From assembly GCA_964390715.1 (NCBI GenBank), contig CAYMIM010000016.1, positions 1-59,735 of the forward strand: DNA of 59,735 nucleotides. Direction: 5' to 3'. Each line of letters opens with the position of its first letter. The stretch's first letter is position 1. The position numbers were made by a program, and so were the translations under genes. The stretch is from JACOVP01 sp964390715 (lineage in GTDB: Archaea > Nanobdellota > Nanobdellia > SCGC-AAA011-G17 > UBA489). Below the pieces are notes generated by a model, which did no database searches, was not told the origin of the DNA, and saw only the letters and a list, made by a program, of their open reading frames with translations. Positions 1 to 10,100 of this stretch are shown piece after piece.

Positions 1-210
1 GCGGCAAAGGGAAAGGTTCGCATCCATGGACGACTGCATATTCGTTGCAGACGCTGTGGTCAACCTTCTTTCCACAAGATCAAGAGAATCTGCAGCCATT
101 GTGGTTTTGGCAAGACTCCAACGCTTCGCACTTACAAGTGGCTGAAGAAGAAAGTCAGCAAGTGGTATCCTGGACGCAAAAGAATTCACAAGTTCCCTGG
201 AAGCCAATAG
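1..210 (+). CDS. rpl37e: Ribosomal protein eL37, 3' part (5' end outside window)
   Basis: Reading from base 1 in frame gives 69 codons ending in TAG at 208-210. The product has the eL37 signature: CRRCG, then SFH, then CSHCGFGKT, followed by a basic tail with RTYKW. The two CxxC pairs form the zinc ribbon of this small protein, which sits in 23S rRNA of the large subunit. The N-terminal residues are missing because the gene begins before the window. A longer open frame starting at 45 overlaps it in another register and is only a shadow. In many archaea eL37 follows an Lsm gene; that could not be checked here. Identification is firm from the motif pattern. Confidence 0.93.
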   Translation, partial: AAKGKVRIHGRLHIRCRRCGQPSFHKIKRICSHCGFGKTPTLRTYKWLKKKVSKWYPGRKRIHKFPGSQ

Positions 211-225
211 TTAATTTTTCCTATA

Positions 226-267
226 TATTGTATATCCCATAGTCTTTATTGTATATCCCATAGTCTT
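226..267. repeat. Perfect 21-bp tandem duplication
   Basis: Bases 226-246 and 247-267 are identical 21-mers beginning TATTGTATATCCC. The second copy abuts a TATA-like CTTATAAG at 265-272, which is 25 nt before the ATG at 294. The repeat therefore lies directly upstream of the promoter of the GRDP-like gene. It may be replication slippage or a duplicated regulator site. Confidence 0.85.
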
Positions 268-293
268 ATAAGAATAACCTATAAATCACTTCT

Positions 294-719
294 ATGCAAA
301 CTTTACCTTTGGAAATTTCAGTAGATCTAATTCAAGCTGCACAAAAATCTGAAGAAAATAGAAAATTATTCCAAGGAATAAATGTTGATCAGGCTTATGA
401 GCGTTATATTCAATATTTAGGATTGATTCAAAATCACCCAGGAGCTAATATTGCACCTACACGCGACATTGATTTAATGTGGCATGTTCATATGTTACAT
501 CCACGACAATATTACGAAGATTGCCAACGCCTCTTTGGAGACATTCTTGACCATGATGGTGGATTTGGTGAAGCTCCAGAAGAAAAACCAGAATTAGAAC
601 GAGTATTTGCTGAAACTGCCAAACTTTGGGAACAAACTTATAGCACTCCTTATTCTTCCGCTACAAACTGTAGAAGAAATTGTTCTAGTCGTTGTACTAA
701 ATGTAGAAGACGTGTTTAA
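294..719 (+). CDS. GRDP-like (glycine-rich domain-containing protein-like) protein
   Basis: This 141-residue soluble protein carries the signature of the GRDP-like/DUF1399 family: RDIDLMWHVHMLHP followed by YYEDCQRLFG and LDHD. The family is best known from plants and fungi and occurs in scattered microbes; its biochemical role is not established. The conserved W-H-x-H-x2-H cluster looks like a possible metal site, which is inference. Residues ~125-141 form a Cys/Arg-rich tail (NCRRNCSSRCTKCRRR) unlike the rest of the domain, perhaps a metal or nucleic-acid binding extension. The start is supported by a TATA-like box at 265-272 giving a leaderless message. It stands alone between eL37 and a convergent gene with which its stop overlaps by 4 nt. 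Confidence 0.72.
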   Translation: MQTLPLEISVDLIQAAQKSEENRKLFQGINVDQAYERYIQYLGLIQNHPGANIAPTRDIDLMWHVHMLHPRQYYEDCQRLFGDILDHDGGFGEAPEEKPELERVFAETAKLWEQTYSTPYSSATNCRRNCSSRCTKCRRRV

Positions 720-1297
720 ATTTTATTTATAATCTTTTCAAATCCTTCTTTTTTTGCAATTTCCCAGGCATGCTTATATTCTGGAGATTTACTGTCAAAT
801 TCTATGATATTATTTAGACGATTTTTTCCAAACATTTGCATGTAGAGAATAGCTAAAATTGCATTGACTGGGATATGATTGATGGTAAATCGTGTATTTT
901 TTTTGTATTTTTTTTCGAAATATTTAAAACAAGAATTAGCAGTATTATCTACAGCAATCAAATTATGGATTAGTTCGTGAATTAAAGTATCAATAAAATC
1001 ATTTTTATTTTTGTAAGGTCTTATAGTTAATGGACTAGAAAATGGTCTACAAAATCCAACAACATAACATGGAATCTTTTTTCTTTTCCATTTAAGCCCT
1101 GTAATCTCTGTAAGCGTTTGTAGAACTTCTTTTTCTCTTTTTTTCCATACTGGTGCAATATTTTTTATATATTGAATGGTTTTCTTTGGAGATGGGTAAC
1201 TTCTTTGCAGATGTCTACGAAGAGCGCTCTTTTCTGTGACTGATCTCCAATGTCCATCATATACTGAAGAATATTCAAAGATAACTTCTGGCATCAT
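716..1297 (-). CDS. HExxH zinc-metalloprotease-like protein
   Basis: The protein contains HELIHNL, an HExxH metallopeptidase motif, about two thirds along, followed by conserved-looking helices. No signal peptide or membrane segment is seen, so it should be cytoplasmic. A GTG upstream at 1390 would extend the frame by 31 codons, but that start touches the tRNA beginning at 1391 and would cover the tRNA's TATA box; the ATG at 1295-1297 is preferred, giving 193 residues. The C-terminal part (KHAWEIAKKEGFEKI) is helical and basic. I do not recognise a named family. It lies convergent to the GRDP-like gene with overlapping stops. Substrate is unknown. Confidence 0.6.
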   Translation of the reverse strand: MMPEVIFEYSSVYDGHWRSVTEKSALRRHLQRSYPSPKKTIQYIKNIAPVWKKREKEVLQTLTEITGLKWKRKKIPCYVVGFCRPFSSPLTIRPYKNKNDFIDTLIHELIHNLIAVDNTANSCFKYFEKKYKKNTRFTINHIPVNAILAILYMQMFGKNRLNNIIEFDSKSPEYKHAWEIAKKEGFEKIINKI

Positions 1298-1360
1298 AAG
1301 AGAAATGAGATTTAATTCTATAAAAACTATTCTTTTTCCGAAATCTCTAAAAGCAATCTT

Positions 1361-1367
1361 TTTATAG
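1361..1367 (+). promoter_or_regulatory. TATA box of the class II tRNA gene
   Basis: TTTATAG lies about 27 nt before the mature tRNA 5' end at 1391, the usual archaeal distance. Its position argues against the long GTG start for the opposing metalloprotease-like gene. Confidence 0.5.
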
Positions 1368-1390
1368 GCTATTTTGCACTTATTTCGCAC

Positions 1391-1522
1391 GCAGGGGTGG
1401 CGGAGCGGTCAAACGCGCCAGATCTTGACTACAAGTTAAAAAGTCGAGAGGCGAAGCTTAGGAGTTTGACTAAGTCACCTGGAGGCTTAGTGCCTACCTA
1501 GGTTCGAATCCTAGCCCCTGCA
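1391..1522 (+). tRNA. Class II tRNA (Ser or Leu) with a ~48-nt intron
   Basis: The acceptor strands GCAGGGG and CCCCTGC pair perfectly. The T arm is CTAGG-TTCGAAT-CCTAG, the D arm contains AGCGGTCAAA, and a long variable arm has stem AGGC/GCCT. All this marks a class II tRNA. The gene spans 132 nt where ~84 is normal, so an intron of about 48 nt in the anticodon loop is inferred. CCAG and CTGG form the outer anticodon stem. CTTG after the stem can pair with TAAG near the 3' exon as the central helix of a relaxed bulge-helix-bulge. This leaves a TGA anticodon (Ser), but the discriminator is A, as in archaeal Leu, and the stem has one A-C mismatch. Identity is therefore open. Confidence 0.7.
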
Positions 1523-1546
1523 TTTTATTTTCTTATTTCTCAGAAA

Positions 1547-1840
1547 TCAAACAACTTCCTCTTGCATTACATATTGCTTTATCTCGCTTACCTTTCTTGA
1601 ATTTAAAGCAACATGATGATCAGATCCTTTTCCTGTTTTCTTTGCTACGACAATAATCCATTCATCATTTACAAGCTCTTTCACGACCTTTTCAACGATT
1701 TTTCTTCCTTTGTGTGTGTTCTGATAATGGTCTGGTATTCCTTTTTTGACAAAATCAAGAGGCGTGTGCTTACCTCCCAAAATATTGGCACGTACCAACT
1801 TCCGCAAGATATGCTTTTTTATGATGTTTTCTTCTTCCAT
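1547..1840 (-). CDS. Small winged-helix-like protein
   Basis: This 97-residue basic protein has a helix-rich N-terminal half (KKHILRKLVRANILGG) and a pattern of helix, helix, then a beta wing (EWIIVVAKKTGKGSDHHVALN) typical of a winged-helix domain. It ends with an acidic tail. It has no signal peptide. It probably binds nucleic acid; the exact family is not recognised. It lies divergent from the next gene with only 71 nt between the starts. It could be an archaea-specific regulator or a ribosome-associated small protein; the evidence does not discriminate. Confidence 0.55.
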   Translation of the reverse strand: MEEENIIKKHILRKLVRANILGGKHTPLDFVKKGIPDHYQNTHKGRKIVEKVVKELVNDEWIIVVAKKTGKGSDHHVALNSRKVSEIKQYVMQEEVV

Positions 1841-1911
1841 TCTTTCAATGCAATTGTATATCGATGTATATTAATGAAAGATTTAAATATGAAGAAAATA
1901 TAGCTATTCCT

Positions 1912-2247
1912 ATGACTAAAGAACTATTTCTCTTCTTGGACTATGTAGGCGATACTCCGCGCATGCGAGTCCTACAATATTTCATAGAAGGGCGTGAATT
2001 TGACTATATCCTCACTGATTTGCTTAATGCTGGTGTCAGCTGGGGGACTTTGAATAGTTTAGTTCCTCTTTTAGCTAAGAAAGGGATTATCATTAAGACT
2101 CGTAAAATCGGAAGAGCGACGCTTTACAAGATTAATCAAGAGAGTTTTGTCGCGCAACAACTGATAAAACTGTATGATTATTTAATTCTTGAGGAGTTAA
2201 CACGTCGAGAGCACTCTACGAAAGAAGTTGTTAAACAAATTGCTTAA
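1912..2247 (+). CDS. Winged-helix transcriptional regulator
   Basis: The protein (111 residues from the chosen start) carries an ArsR/MarR-like winged helix: RMRVLQYFIEGREFDYILTD, then WGTLNSLVPLLAKKGIII as the recognition region, then a wing with RKIGRATLYKI. The C-terminal helix KLYDYLILEELTRR may dimerise. An in-frame ATG exists at 1864, but the TATA-like TTTAAATA at 1881-1888 lies downstream of it and about 25 nt before the ATG at 1912, which supports the later, leaderless start. It is divergent from the small wHTH gene at 1547-1840. Ligand and target are unknown. Confidence 0.65.
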   Translation: MTKELFLFLDYVGDTPRMRVLQYFIEGREFDYILTDLLNAGVSWGTLNSLVPLLAKKGIIIKTRKIGRATLYKINQESFVAQQLIKLYDYLILEELTRREHSTKEVVKQIA

Positions 2248-2320
2248 ATGGCTAGCTAAGAAAAAATATACATAACAAGATTTAGGATTTTAATAGCTTT
2301 TTCTTTCTCTAACTGTGTTA

Positions 2321-2337
2321 TCCGAAAAATTTACGGA
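2321..2337. promoter_or_regulatory. 17-bp imperfect palindrome, candidate operator
   Basis: TCCGAAAAATTTACGGA is symmetric apart from its centre and one position per arm, with half-site TCCGNAAA. Related strings (GTCGGAAAAC) follow within 15 nt. It lies ~65 nt upstream of the TATA box at 2402-2409 of the BRO-N gene, a plausible operator for that gene or for its wHTH neighbour. Confidence 0.4.
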
Positions 2338-2401
2338 AATGTCGGAAAACTTCTAAATATACATCAGAAAGATAGTTGACTTCTCAAAGTGCCTCATAGA
2401 G

Positions 2402-2409
2402 TTTATAAA
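2402..2409 (+). promoter_or_regulatory. TATA box of the BRO-N gene
   Basis: TTTATAAA lies 25 nt upstream of the ATG at 2431, indicating a leaderless transcript. Confidence 0.6.
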
Positions 2410-2430
2410 GTTCTAAATTAGTTTCTTTTT

Positions 2431-3303
2431 ATGGACAAAGAGAAAGCCTTGGTTGTTTTTCAAGATAAGAAGATTAGACGTATTTGGCATAAAAATGAGT
2501 GGTTTTATTCGGTTGTTGATATTATTGAAGTGCTTACTGATAGTCCTACGCCTCGACAGTATTGGGGTAAAATTAAGGATAGGGAGTTTATCAAGCTTGA
2601 ACTGTCCCCAATTTGGGTACTGTTGAAATTAATTGCAGAAGATGGAAAATTAAGAGAAACTGATTGTATAAACACTAAAAACGCCTTTAGACTTATTCAA
2701 TCTATTCCTTCTCCTAAAGCAGAACCTTTCAAACAATGGCTTGCACAAGTAGGACATGAACGCATACAAGAAATAGAAAATCCAGAATTAGCTCAGGACA
2801 GAGTGAAACAGTATTATGAACTTAAAGGTTATCCTAAGGACTGGATTGACAAACGGTTACGAGGCATAGTTATAAGACAAGAATTAACTGATGAATGGAA
2901 AAATAGAAATATAACTGAAGAAAAAGACTTCGCGATTCTCACGAATGAAATAAGTAAAGCAACTTTTGATAAAACTGTTCAAGAATATAAAGAATTTAAA
3001 GGACTCGAAAGAAAAAATAAAAATTTACGTGACCACATGACCAACTGGGAACTTATTCTTACTATGATAGGGGAAAAGGCAACAACAGATATTACTGTTA
3101 CCAGAGATTCTCAAGGCTTGGACGAACGCAAAGACTCGGCGCTTGAAGGCGGAACCATAGCCCAGCATACGAGAAAAGAACTTGAACAAAAAATAGGCAG
3201 ACCTCTTGTTTCACCAGATAATTTTCTCCACTTAGATACATCTAAGAAAAAACAAATTGAGAGTCCTAAAAAATGTTCATTGACTGATACTTCTAAAGCT
3301 TAG
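2431..3303 (+). CDS. BRO-N domain protein (phage antirepressor-like)
   Basis: The N-terminal ~110 residues match the BRO-N/antirepressor fold: KIRRIWHKNEWFYSVVDIIEVL, then PRQYWGKIKDRE, then KNAFRLIQSIPSPKAEPFKQWL. The middle and C-terminal parts (QELTDEWKNRNI, FAILTNEIS, KNLRDHMTNWELILTMIGE) match the longer BRO-family proteins common in bacteria and phages. BRO-N domains bind DNA and occur in viral antirepressors; here the protein probably derives from a virus or other mobile element. The C-terminal ~50 residues are Lys/Ser-rich and low in complexity. The start is fixed by the TATA box 25 nt upstream. No phage structural genes or integrase lie nearby, so it is a solitary transferred gene. 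Confidence 0.82.
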   Translation: MDKEKALVVFQDKKIRRIWHKNEWFYSVVDIIEVLTDSPTPRQYWGKIKDREFIKLELSPIWVLLKLIAEDGKLRETDCINTKNAFRLIQSIPSPKAEPFKQWLAQVGHERIQEIENPELAQDRVKQYYELKGYPKDWIDKRLRGIVIRQELTDEWKNRNITEEKDFAILTNEISKATFDKTVQEYKEFKGLERKNKNLRDHMTNWELILTMIGEKATTDITVTRDSQGLDERKDSALEGGTIAQHTRKELEQKIGRPLVSPDNFLHLDTSKKKQIESPKKCSLTDTSKA

Positions 3304-3332
3304 AATATCTAACAAACAATACCGGCTAAAAT

Positions 3333-4130
3333 TTATTTTCTAGCAACTTCATCGACTTTTATCTGGAAAACTATTTTCGTCCAAATGAGCAAGACTATAC
3401 CTACGATCAAATAGAGTGTTAAGGGAGTTAAAGGCAAGAGAAAATCAATTCCTTTTGTGTAAGTGACGAAGAGTGAAGAGAGCAAATATAATACTAAACA
3501 TAACACGACTAAGTAGATAATAAAAGGAAGAATAATTCTGTGTGGTCTTTTTAGCATTTTTCCCGTGTGCTTGAGCGTTGTCAGGAAGGATTCATTGCCT
3601 AGACGCGTGAGCGCCGCATGCGTTACAAAGAAAAGCACGAAGAGCAATACTCCTTTTAAAATAAGCGTGTCTATTTCGTCGAAGATACTAAATGTTATTG
3701 GGATCATTAAGATGAGCAAGATAAACACTAAAGCTATAGCACTTATCACACAAAACTTCCAGAAAAACGATTTGAAAGACTTTATTGTCTTCTCTTTGAC
3801 GGTTTTCCAGACGATGCTTTGCGTCGCGCACCAGATGATGAACAACACTAGAGGGATGATGACATAGATGAAGAACATCGCTTCGTTGGTAAGACTTTGA
3901 AACTGATCTAAGAATTGCGCTACTTGCGCTTGACTCGCTCCTTGCGGTATTCCCGCCGCGTTATTAGCGAATCCTTGCAGTTGTGCTATGTAAGCTGCCA
4001 GCTTATTTCTTGCGAAGACTGTGAAGAAGAACGTCAAGAAAAAGAACGCCAACTCCGCTAATAAAAGCACGTAGATTTTCTCTTTCAAGAGTCTGAGGGA
4101 TTTTTTGAGGAACATGTTTAACGTAAACAT
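3333..4130 (-). CDS. Polytopic membrane protein, last gene of the surface operon
   Basis: The 265-residue protein has about five or six hydrophobic helices: an N-terminal one (VLLLAELAFFFLTFFF), one near residue 95 (YVIIPLVLFIIW), a pair near 130-170, and two near the C-terminus. A polar Gln/Ala-rich stretch at ~45-80 lies between the first two, probably on the outside. Family is not recognised. It overlaps the end of the giant secreted protein gene by 13 nt if the ATG at 4130 is used, or starts 3 nt after that gene's stop if the ATG at 4115 is used; either implies cotranscription. It may help export or anchor the giant protein, which is inference from position only. Confidence 0.7.
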   Translation of the reverse strand: MFTLNMFLKKSLRLLKEKIYVLLLAELAFFFLTFFFTVFARNKLAAYIAQLQGFANNAAGIPQGASQAQVAQFLDQFQSLTNEAMFFIYVIIPLVLFIIWCATQSIVWKTVKEKTIKSFKSFFWKFCVISAIALVFILLILMIPITFSIFDEIDTLILKGVLLFVLFFVTHAALTRLGNESFLTTLKHTGKMLKRPHRIILPFIIYLVVLCLVLYLLSSLFVTYTKGIDFLLPLTPLTLYLIVGIVLLIWTKIVFQIKVDEVARK

Positions 4131-7100
4131 CCTTGATTATAATTCTCAATCATTTTTGCTATGGTTTCATCGCCACATTGGGCGGTACGATATAACTCTT
4201 GAACATCCCATGAATCCGCATTCCATGTAAATGCTCTATCTATGAATCCCTCATTTAAAGCGCTTAGTAGCTGTGCATAATAAGCTCTTCTCAAGTCGAT
4301 CATTGATTGTGTTTTCCAAGGACTGCTTTGATCATTACAGTTGCTCACACCCTTCCAAGGATTTCTTATTGCGTCAACCATGTCACCACTTCCTCCACCT
4401 ATACCGATCTCAGAAAACTGTAGCGATATTTTTACAGGAATTTTAATATCGTTATTTTTAAATGTTTTGAGATAATACTCTTTCATCGCTTTAAAATCTC
4501 TTTGTTGAGGATAATAACTAACTGAATAATATGCACTCAATCCTAATATATCTACTACGTCGATTAATTTTTGGAATTCTATTTTTTCCTCATCAGAACT
4601 AAACAAATTAGCATCATCTCTTTTTCCGTTCAGATTATTAAAATTGGTGTTTATTCCTATTCTAACATTTTTTGGCATTTTTGCTCGGTATTCTTTAACT
4701 AAAGATAACCAATTAGATGTATACTCGAACAACGTTCTTCCCATCTCTCCTTGCATAGTGAAATCTACAATATTTGTACTTCTGGTTTGCGCTAATGCAT
4801 CATGAAGAGCTATCGCAATCGGTTCTAGAAGAACATCTTTATAAGAATAACCAGCTAAGTTTTCCACTGGGTTAAAAATATATCCATTCCGCCACGTTGT
4901 TCCTTCACCATCGCCTCCATAATCTAAATGAGGTCTTATAGACAAATCCATATCATTATCTAAAACTGCTGAAAAGCATGCCGTTAGCTTCTCTTTTATA
5001 TATTCAATGTTCTCATTGTCCACTATTTTATTTTCTGCATTTGGATAAGTCTTTGGCCACATATATCTTTTTACGCGGTCGTTTTTATCTATATATCCTT
5101 TTAGCGTTGGAATGATGTTTACTGCGGTTGCTCCTTTTTCTTTTGCTTTGAGCACAGTATTAGCACATTCTGCGTAATCTCTATCGATAAATAGACTAAT
5201 TGTCATTCCTAGTGGATGTTCTGCATTATTACCATTAGGATTACAACTAAGCAATTCAGTTTGTATCTCTTCTGAAGTGTCTTTGAGTTGTGTGTTTGTC
5301 GTGAAGATGCTATTTTCTTGCTGACTGGGATTCTTGTTTAATATTTTATTAAAATCACTACCACTGGTTGTTCCTGTAGAAGTTATAGTACTAGGATTTG
5401 TCGACTGGAAATTATTATCTGGTAAACTTTTTTCAGTAGATGTTTGTTTTTTCCTTGTTGGCATTGAAATAACATTCTTATTTGGTATTGCTCTCTTGAC
5501 TTTTATTGTTTCTGATGTTTTCTCTTGACCGTTTCTTGATAACGCAATAAAATAATATTCTTCATCCTCTTCGTCGTTTGTCAATAGAGCTTTCCAAGTT
5601 TGTTTATTAGGCTCGTTGAAAGGGATGCCAAGCGTAGTTATGATCTCATCTCTAGCAAGCCAATCCATTCTTAGTGTCTTTCTTACTTTCATCACTGTTG
5701 CCATTACTAATTCATCTTTACAATCTCCCCTCCACTCTAGCGAAAGATAAACATTTCTTCCCTGTAGAACTTCTACAATTACGTTTTTACCATCGCTCCA
5801 ATAGGTCTCTATAATACTGCAGACTTCTTTTGTAGTTTCTATTGTTTGTGTACTTGTTCCAGATTTTATAGTGAGCGTTAAAGCACTACTTTTTTGTCCA
5901 TTTACATTTATTACCTTTAAGTTATAAACATTTGGAGCAGCACCAGATGCTATTGTCAACTCAATTTCATTTTCATTAAGACGCTTCATAGGAAAATCCT
6001 TAGGATCGAGAATAGTACCGCTTGCTTCAATACCAAATATCTCATCAAATTTGCTTCCCTTGAGAATAATTTTTGTTTCTTTATCATTATTTATTTCTGT
6101 TTGACTTAAACTTGTTAATGCTGGTACTCTAACTGTTGTAGTTGTTACAGATGTTTGTTTTTTGAGACTTATTCGCGCTTCAAGTTCATAGGATTCAGCT
6201 AACTTAAACTGCATTCTTGCTCCATCAGGATCATCTAGGAGAGCACTACCTATCACTTGTTGATAGATCGCACGACCACTTTCAAAAGCATTTGGCGTAT
6301 TTGCGTTTTTGATAATGGCATCTGCTTCTTTTTCCTTGAGAGCAATATCCTCTTTCTTCAAAATATAATATCCTGGAATCGTTTCTCCTTGTTTTTCTGC
6401 TTCATTTACTACTTCTTGCGCAGTTTTCGCTAATGATGTATTTAGGTCAAGACGTGCGCTTACTTCCTTGATTGCATTCTTTGCTGCAGGCACATATAAC
6501 CAACACGTTCCTAAATCTCTTTCTCGATCATCTTCACCACATGTACCAACAGGAGACCATTTTACTTCATCACCACCAACACCAGGATTATATTTGGAAC
6601 ATTTTCTAATGATGCCAGATTGAATGAAACCACTTGAAACCGTACCTGCTGTGCCTTCTACCGCTCCTAGTTCTGTAATAGTTGGAGGACTTGTAGGAAC
6701 ACATTGTGCTGAAGTACTAATCTGTTTTTTTGCTTCATTCTGCGCAAATTGATCTGATATATAATCGATTGCAAAGCTCGTCGATACTTTTCCAAATCCA
6801 CATTCTACCTTTCGACCATAAATCTTGCTGTTAATTTCTACACAAATTTCTTTCATGCCTGATGGCAAGATAACATCTGGACTTTCATCTGCGAACGAAC
6901 CTCTGGGTAAACGTCTATTTTGCGTGATACCTTTACTGTCTTTCAAGACGTGTGGTTGAATAATAAATTGACCTGTGTAAGGATCAAGAGCTTGCATGTA
7001 GACTGAGTAAATTATATCTTCATTATCTCCTGCATAGATATGATATGTCACTTTGTACTGGCTTAAAGGCTGGTTACCTAAGTCTGAATAAGGAGCTTCA

Positions 7101-10100
7101 TCAAAGAACGCTGTGAACTGCGGAGGACTTTCTGGTTTTGAGATCTGATCAAACATATTGCCTAATCCCGGAGCTTTACCAAATATAGCTGCTTTACAAA
7201 TTTCTGTACCTAATTCTGGCAATGCTCCTCCATTATACATAGCGAACGTGTTCTTAGCATACGATTGTGTGAAATATTGCAGACTACCTACTGAGCTATC
7301 GACTGCTTTTTCAAATGATGAATATTCTCCACCACCACTTCCTGATTTACCTAAGAAGAAATTGACAATATTTCTGAAAATACCTTTCTTTGCACTGAAG
7401 AGAGCTAATCCTTCTTTCCATAAAATTTCACAAATACCATAAGAGCGTAGACGATCACAGATACCTACAGATCTTCCTGAAACTTTTGATGTGATTAAAC
7501 ATTGTCTATAGCCTTCGATGACTGAACGAATATTTTGCAGACCCGCATAGATACCTGATAAGCAAATCGGCATGACTACTCCACCTGGTTTACCGATACC
7601 GAGAGGTTCAATACCAAAGTTTGGCAAACATAAGAGTGCACTTCCAATGATTCCTGTCTGAATAACATTATCGACTTGCCATTCTCCACCTAAGTTACAA
7701 CGTGATGGGGGACAAATAACTGGATCACATGCGTTGAATAATAATTTACAATCTCCTGGACTCATGAATTCTGTGCAACTTGCACCAATACTAGCTGCTG
7801 CTGTGTCTATAGTATATGCACCTAATCCTCCACAATCTACGGATTGCAAAGGAATGACTTCACCACGGGAATATTTTCCACCTGCATTTTTCTTGTTGAT
7901 GACACCTACACAATCTTGTCCTTTTTTGATGTTGTCATAGATACCTTTATCGGGATTGTCTTTCTCGCTTTTTATTTTCTGATAGCGATCCATTAACTGT
8001 CCGTCAACGACGCCTAAATAGACATCACTAGGACTGCCCATACGACCATTCGGTTGGGATCGTTTATAGAGATCATATTTGGTTGGACGACCAGCAGTGT
8101 TGTACGAAACTTGCAGATAGTTGAAAGCGTCGATACTGATAAATTCTGTGTATCCTTTTTGACGACCTTGATCTAAAACTGCAACATTGGGATTGTGCTT
8201 GAATTCCCCTAATTGTGTTGTTGTGATTACACCATAAGACTCTTTGAGTTTTCCTATATAGTCATTATCCTTTTCTGTTGGAGCTCCCAGGCTTGTTCCT
8301 TTTTTTTGCACATCTTCTAGATGTGTCTTCATGTTAGTATTTATATCTGTTTCCCGTTGTAAAGGTAAAAAGCGAGTGCTATAGGTTCTCCATAAAAATG
8401 CATTATCTTCTTGTTTATCTTTAGGAGGATTAAATTTCTCCACAATATCTTTCTTGTATGTTCCTACAATTTTATCTGCATCAACTCCAGATGCTTTTAC
8501 CTCATCATAAGTTTTTATTCTTCCTTCTGTAAAGAATTTGTCAGTGAATTTCTTTTCTTCACTAGCTCTTGTCAATCTCGCATCTAGTTCATAATATTTG
8601 TCACGATATTGTTGATTACTTGGATCTTGGCTGACTAGATTTCCATAGTATCCTAGATTTTTCTTAGAATCATCATATTCTTTTCCTAAATCCTTGAATG
8701 CTTCCTGATTGTAATCTCCTTTGTTCGCTGCGTTTATTGCAGTTTGTGACTGAGAGATCATATGATCATATTCTGCCTGATTCTTGAAGACACACTCATC
8801 ATAACTAAGAGCTCTACAGTTTTTCGGATCTTCTGTGCCGAGATTTCTATACTCATCGTATTTCTTCTCGAAAGCTTCATTCGTTCTTTCTCTAGCAACT
8901 GCCCCTGAGCCTCCAAAGACACCTGAAAAGAAGTTTTTTACCCAGACAACTGCAAATGTGACGAAACAGAACTTCTTCCAATATTCTGTTATTTTTCCTA
9001 CATTGTCAATAATCTTATCCAATTTCGCCAACAAATCTTCAGTCTTAGCGATTTCATCTTCGTATGAGTCGGAGAACAAAGGAAGATCGAGAGCACGTTT
9101 CTCTATGGGAATGTGCAATGAGAATATTGCTTCTGAAAATGCAGCTTCGGTATTTGGACTTATCGTGATGGAGACTTCTTTTTTCATGTCAGCTTTTGTA
9201 AGTTTTATATTTCTTTTTGTATTTGTTCCTGTGTTGATTGATTTAGCTTGATTTTTTGTCAGTGATTCTTGCTGTTTTGTTTTATCTTCTATCAAAATAA
9301 TTTCACTGTCACGAATTTCCTTCACGAACCATTTTAGTTGGTCTTTATCATCTTGTAAGAGTTGTTCACCTTCACGATATTCTTTTGCTGGATATCCTTC
9401 CACTTCAATAGTCGCTTTTGATTTCTGACTATCAGGAACACTAGACCCTCCAATTAATGTTACATAGAAAATATCATTGGTACTTGGATCTTTGACTTCA
9501 GCGATTGCACTTTGGAAGTCTGATTGTAAACTGTTCAATAAGTCTAATAATTTCTGAATTGTTTCTTTTGTTGCGATAGATTGGTATTCTTCTGGTTTGT
9601 AGTTACGGAGCATAATTTCTAAGTGATTGATAGCACCTGCACGATCATTGATTCCAGGTAATAAGGCAAGATTAGCTATTTTCCAGTGCGCTGCTACAAC
9701 TTTATCCTTCACTACAGGATAAGCGTTAATGAGATGTTCATATTCAGCTATAGCAAGTCTGTAGAGCGTTACAGGACTGTCGGTTGCGACTATATTTGAA
9801 GGTTCTTGGGAAATGTTTTCTTGTTGTTTGAGTATATTTTCTAGAGGAGTTAAACGATTACTGACATCGTCTCTTGCTTTTATCAATAGACTTTTCTGAG
9901 CATTGTTTGTTTCTAGATTGATTGCTGCTTCCAATTCTACTCTTTTTTGCGCATAATAATTGCGAATGAGCTTGAGAAGGTTAAATGCCTGATTCTTCGT
10001 TGTTATTGTTACGCCATCTGTATTATCTATAAAATTTGTTTTTATTTTTTCTACAATATTGGAAAAATCTTTTGTTTCTTCTGTTTTTTCTTTCTTATCT

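Noticed and set aside
45..242. Open frame over the eL37 gene
   Set aside because: It overlaps the eL37 frame in another register and shows no family pattern, whereas the frame from base 1 gives clear zinc-ribbon motifs.
226..267. CRISPR-like repeat
   Set aside because: Only two abutting copies with no spacer; it is a tandem duplication.
1391..1522. Leu (TAG) reading from CTTAGGA within the gene
   Set aside because: Loop CTTAGGA looks like a Leu(TAG) loop, but the flanking bases cannot form a complete anticodon stem and the D-arm spacing fails.
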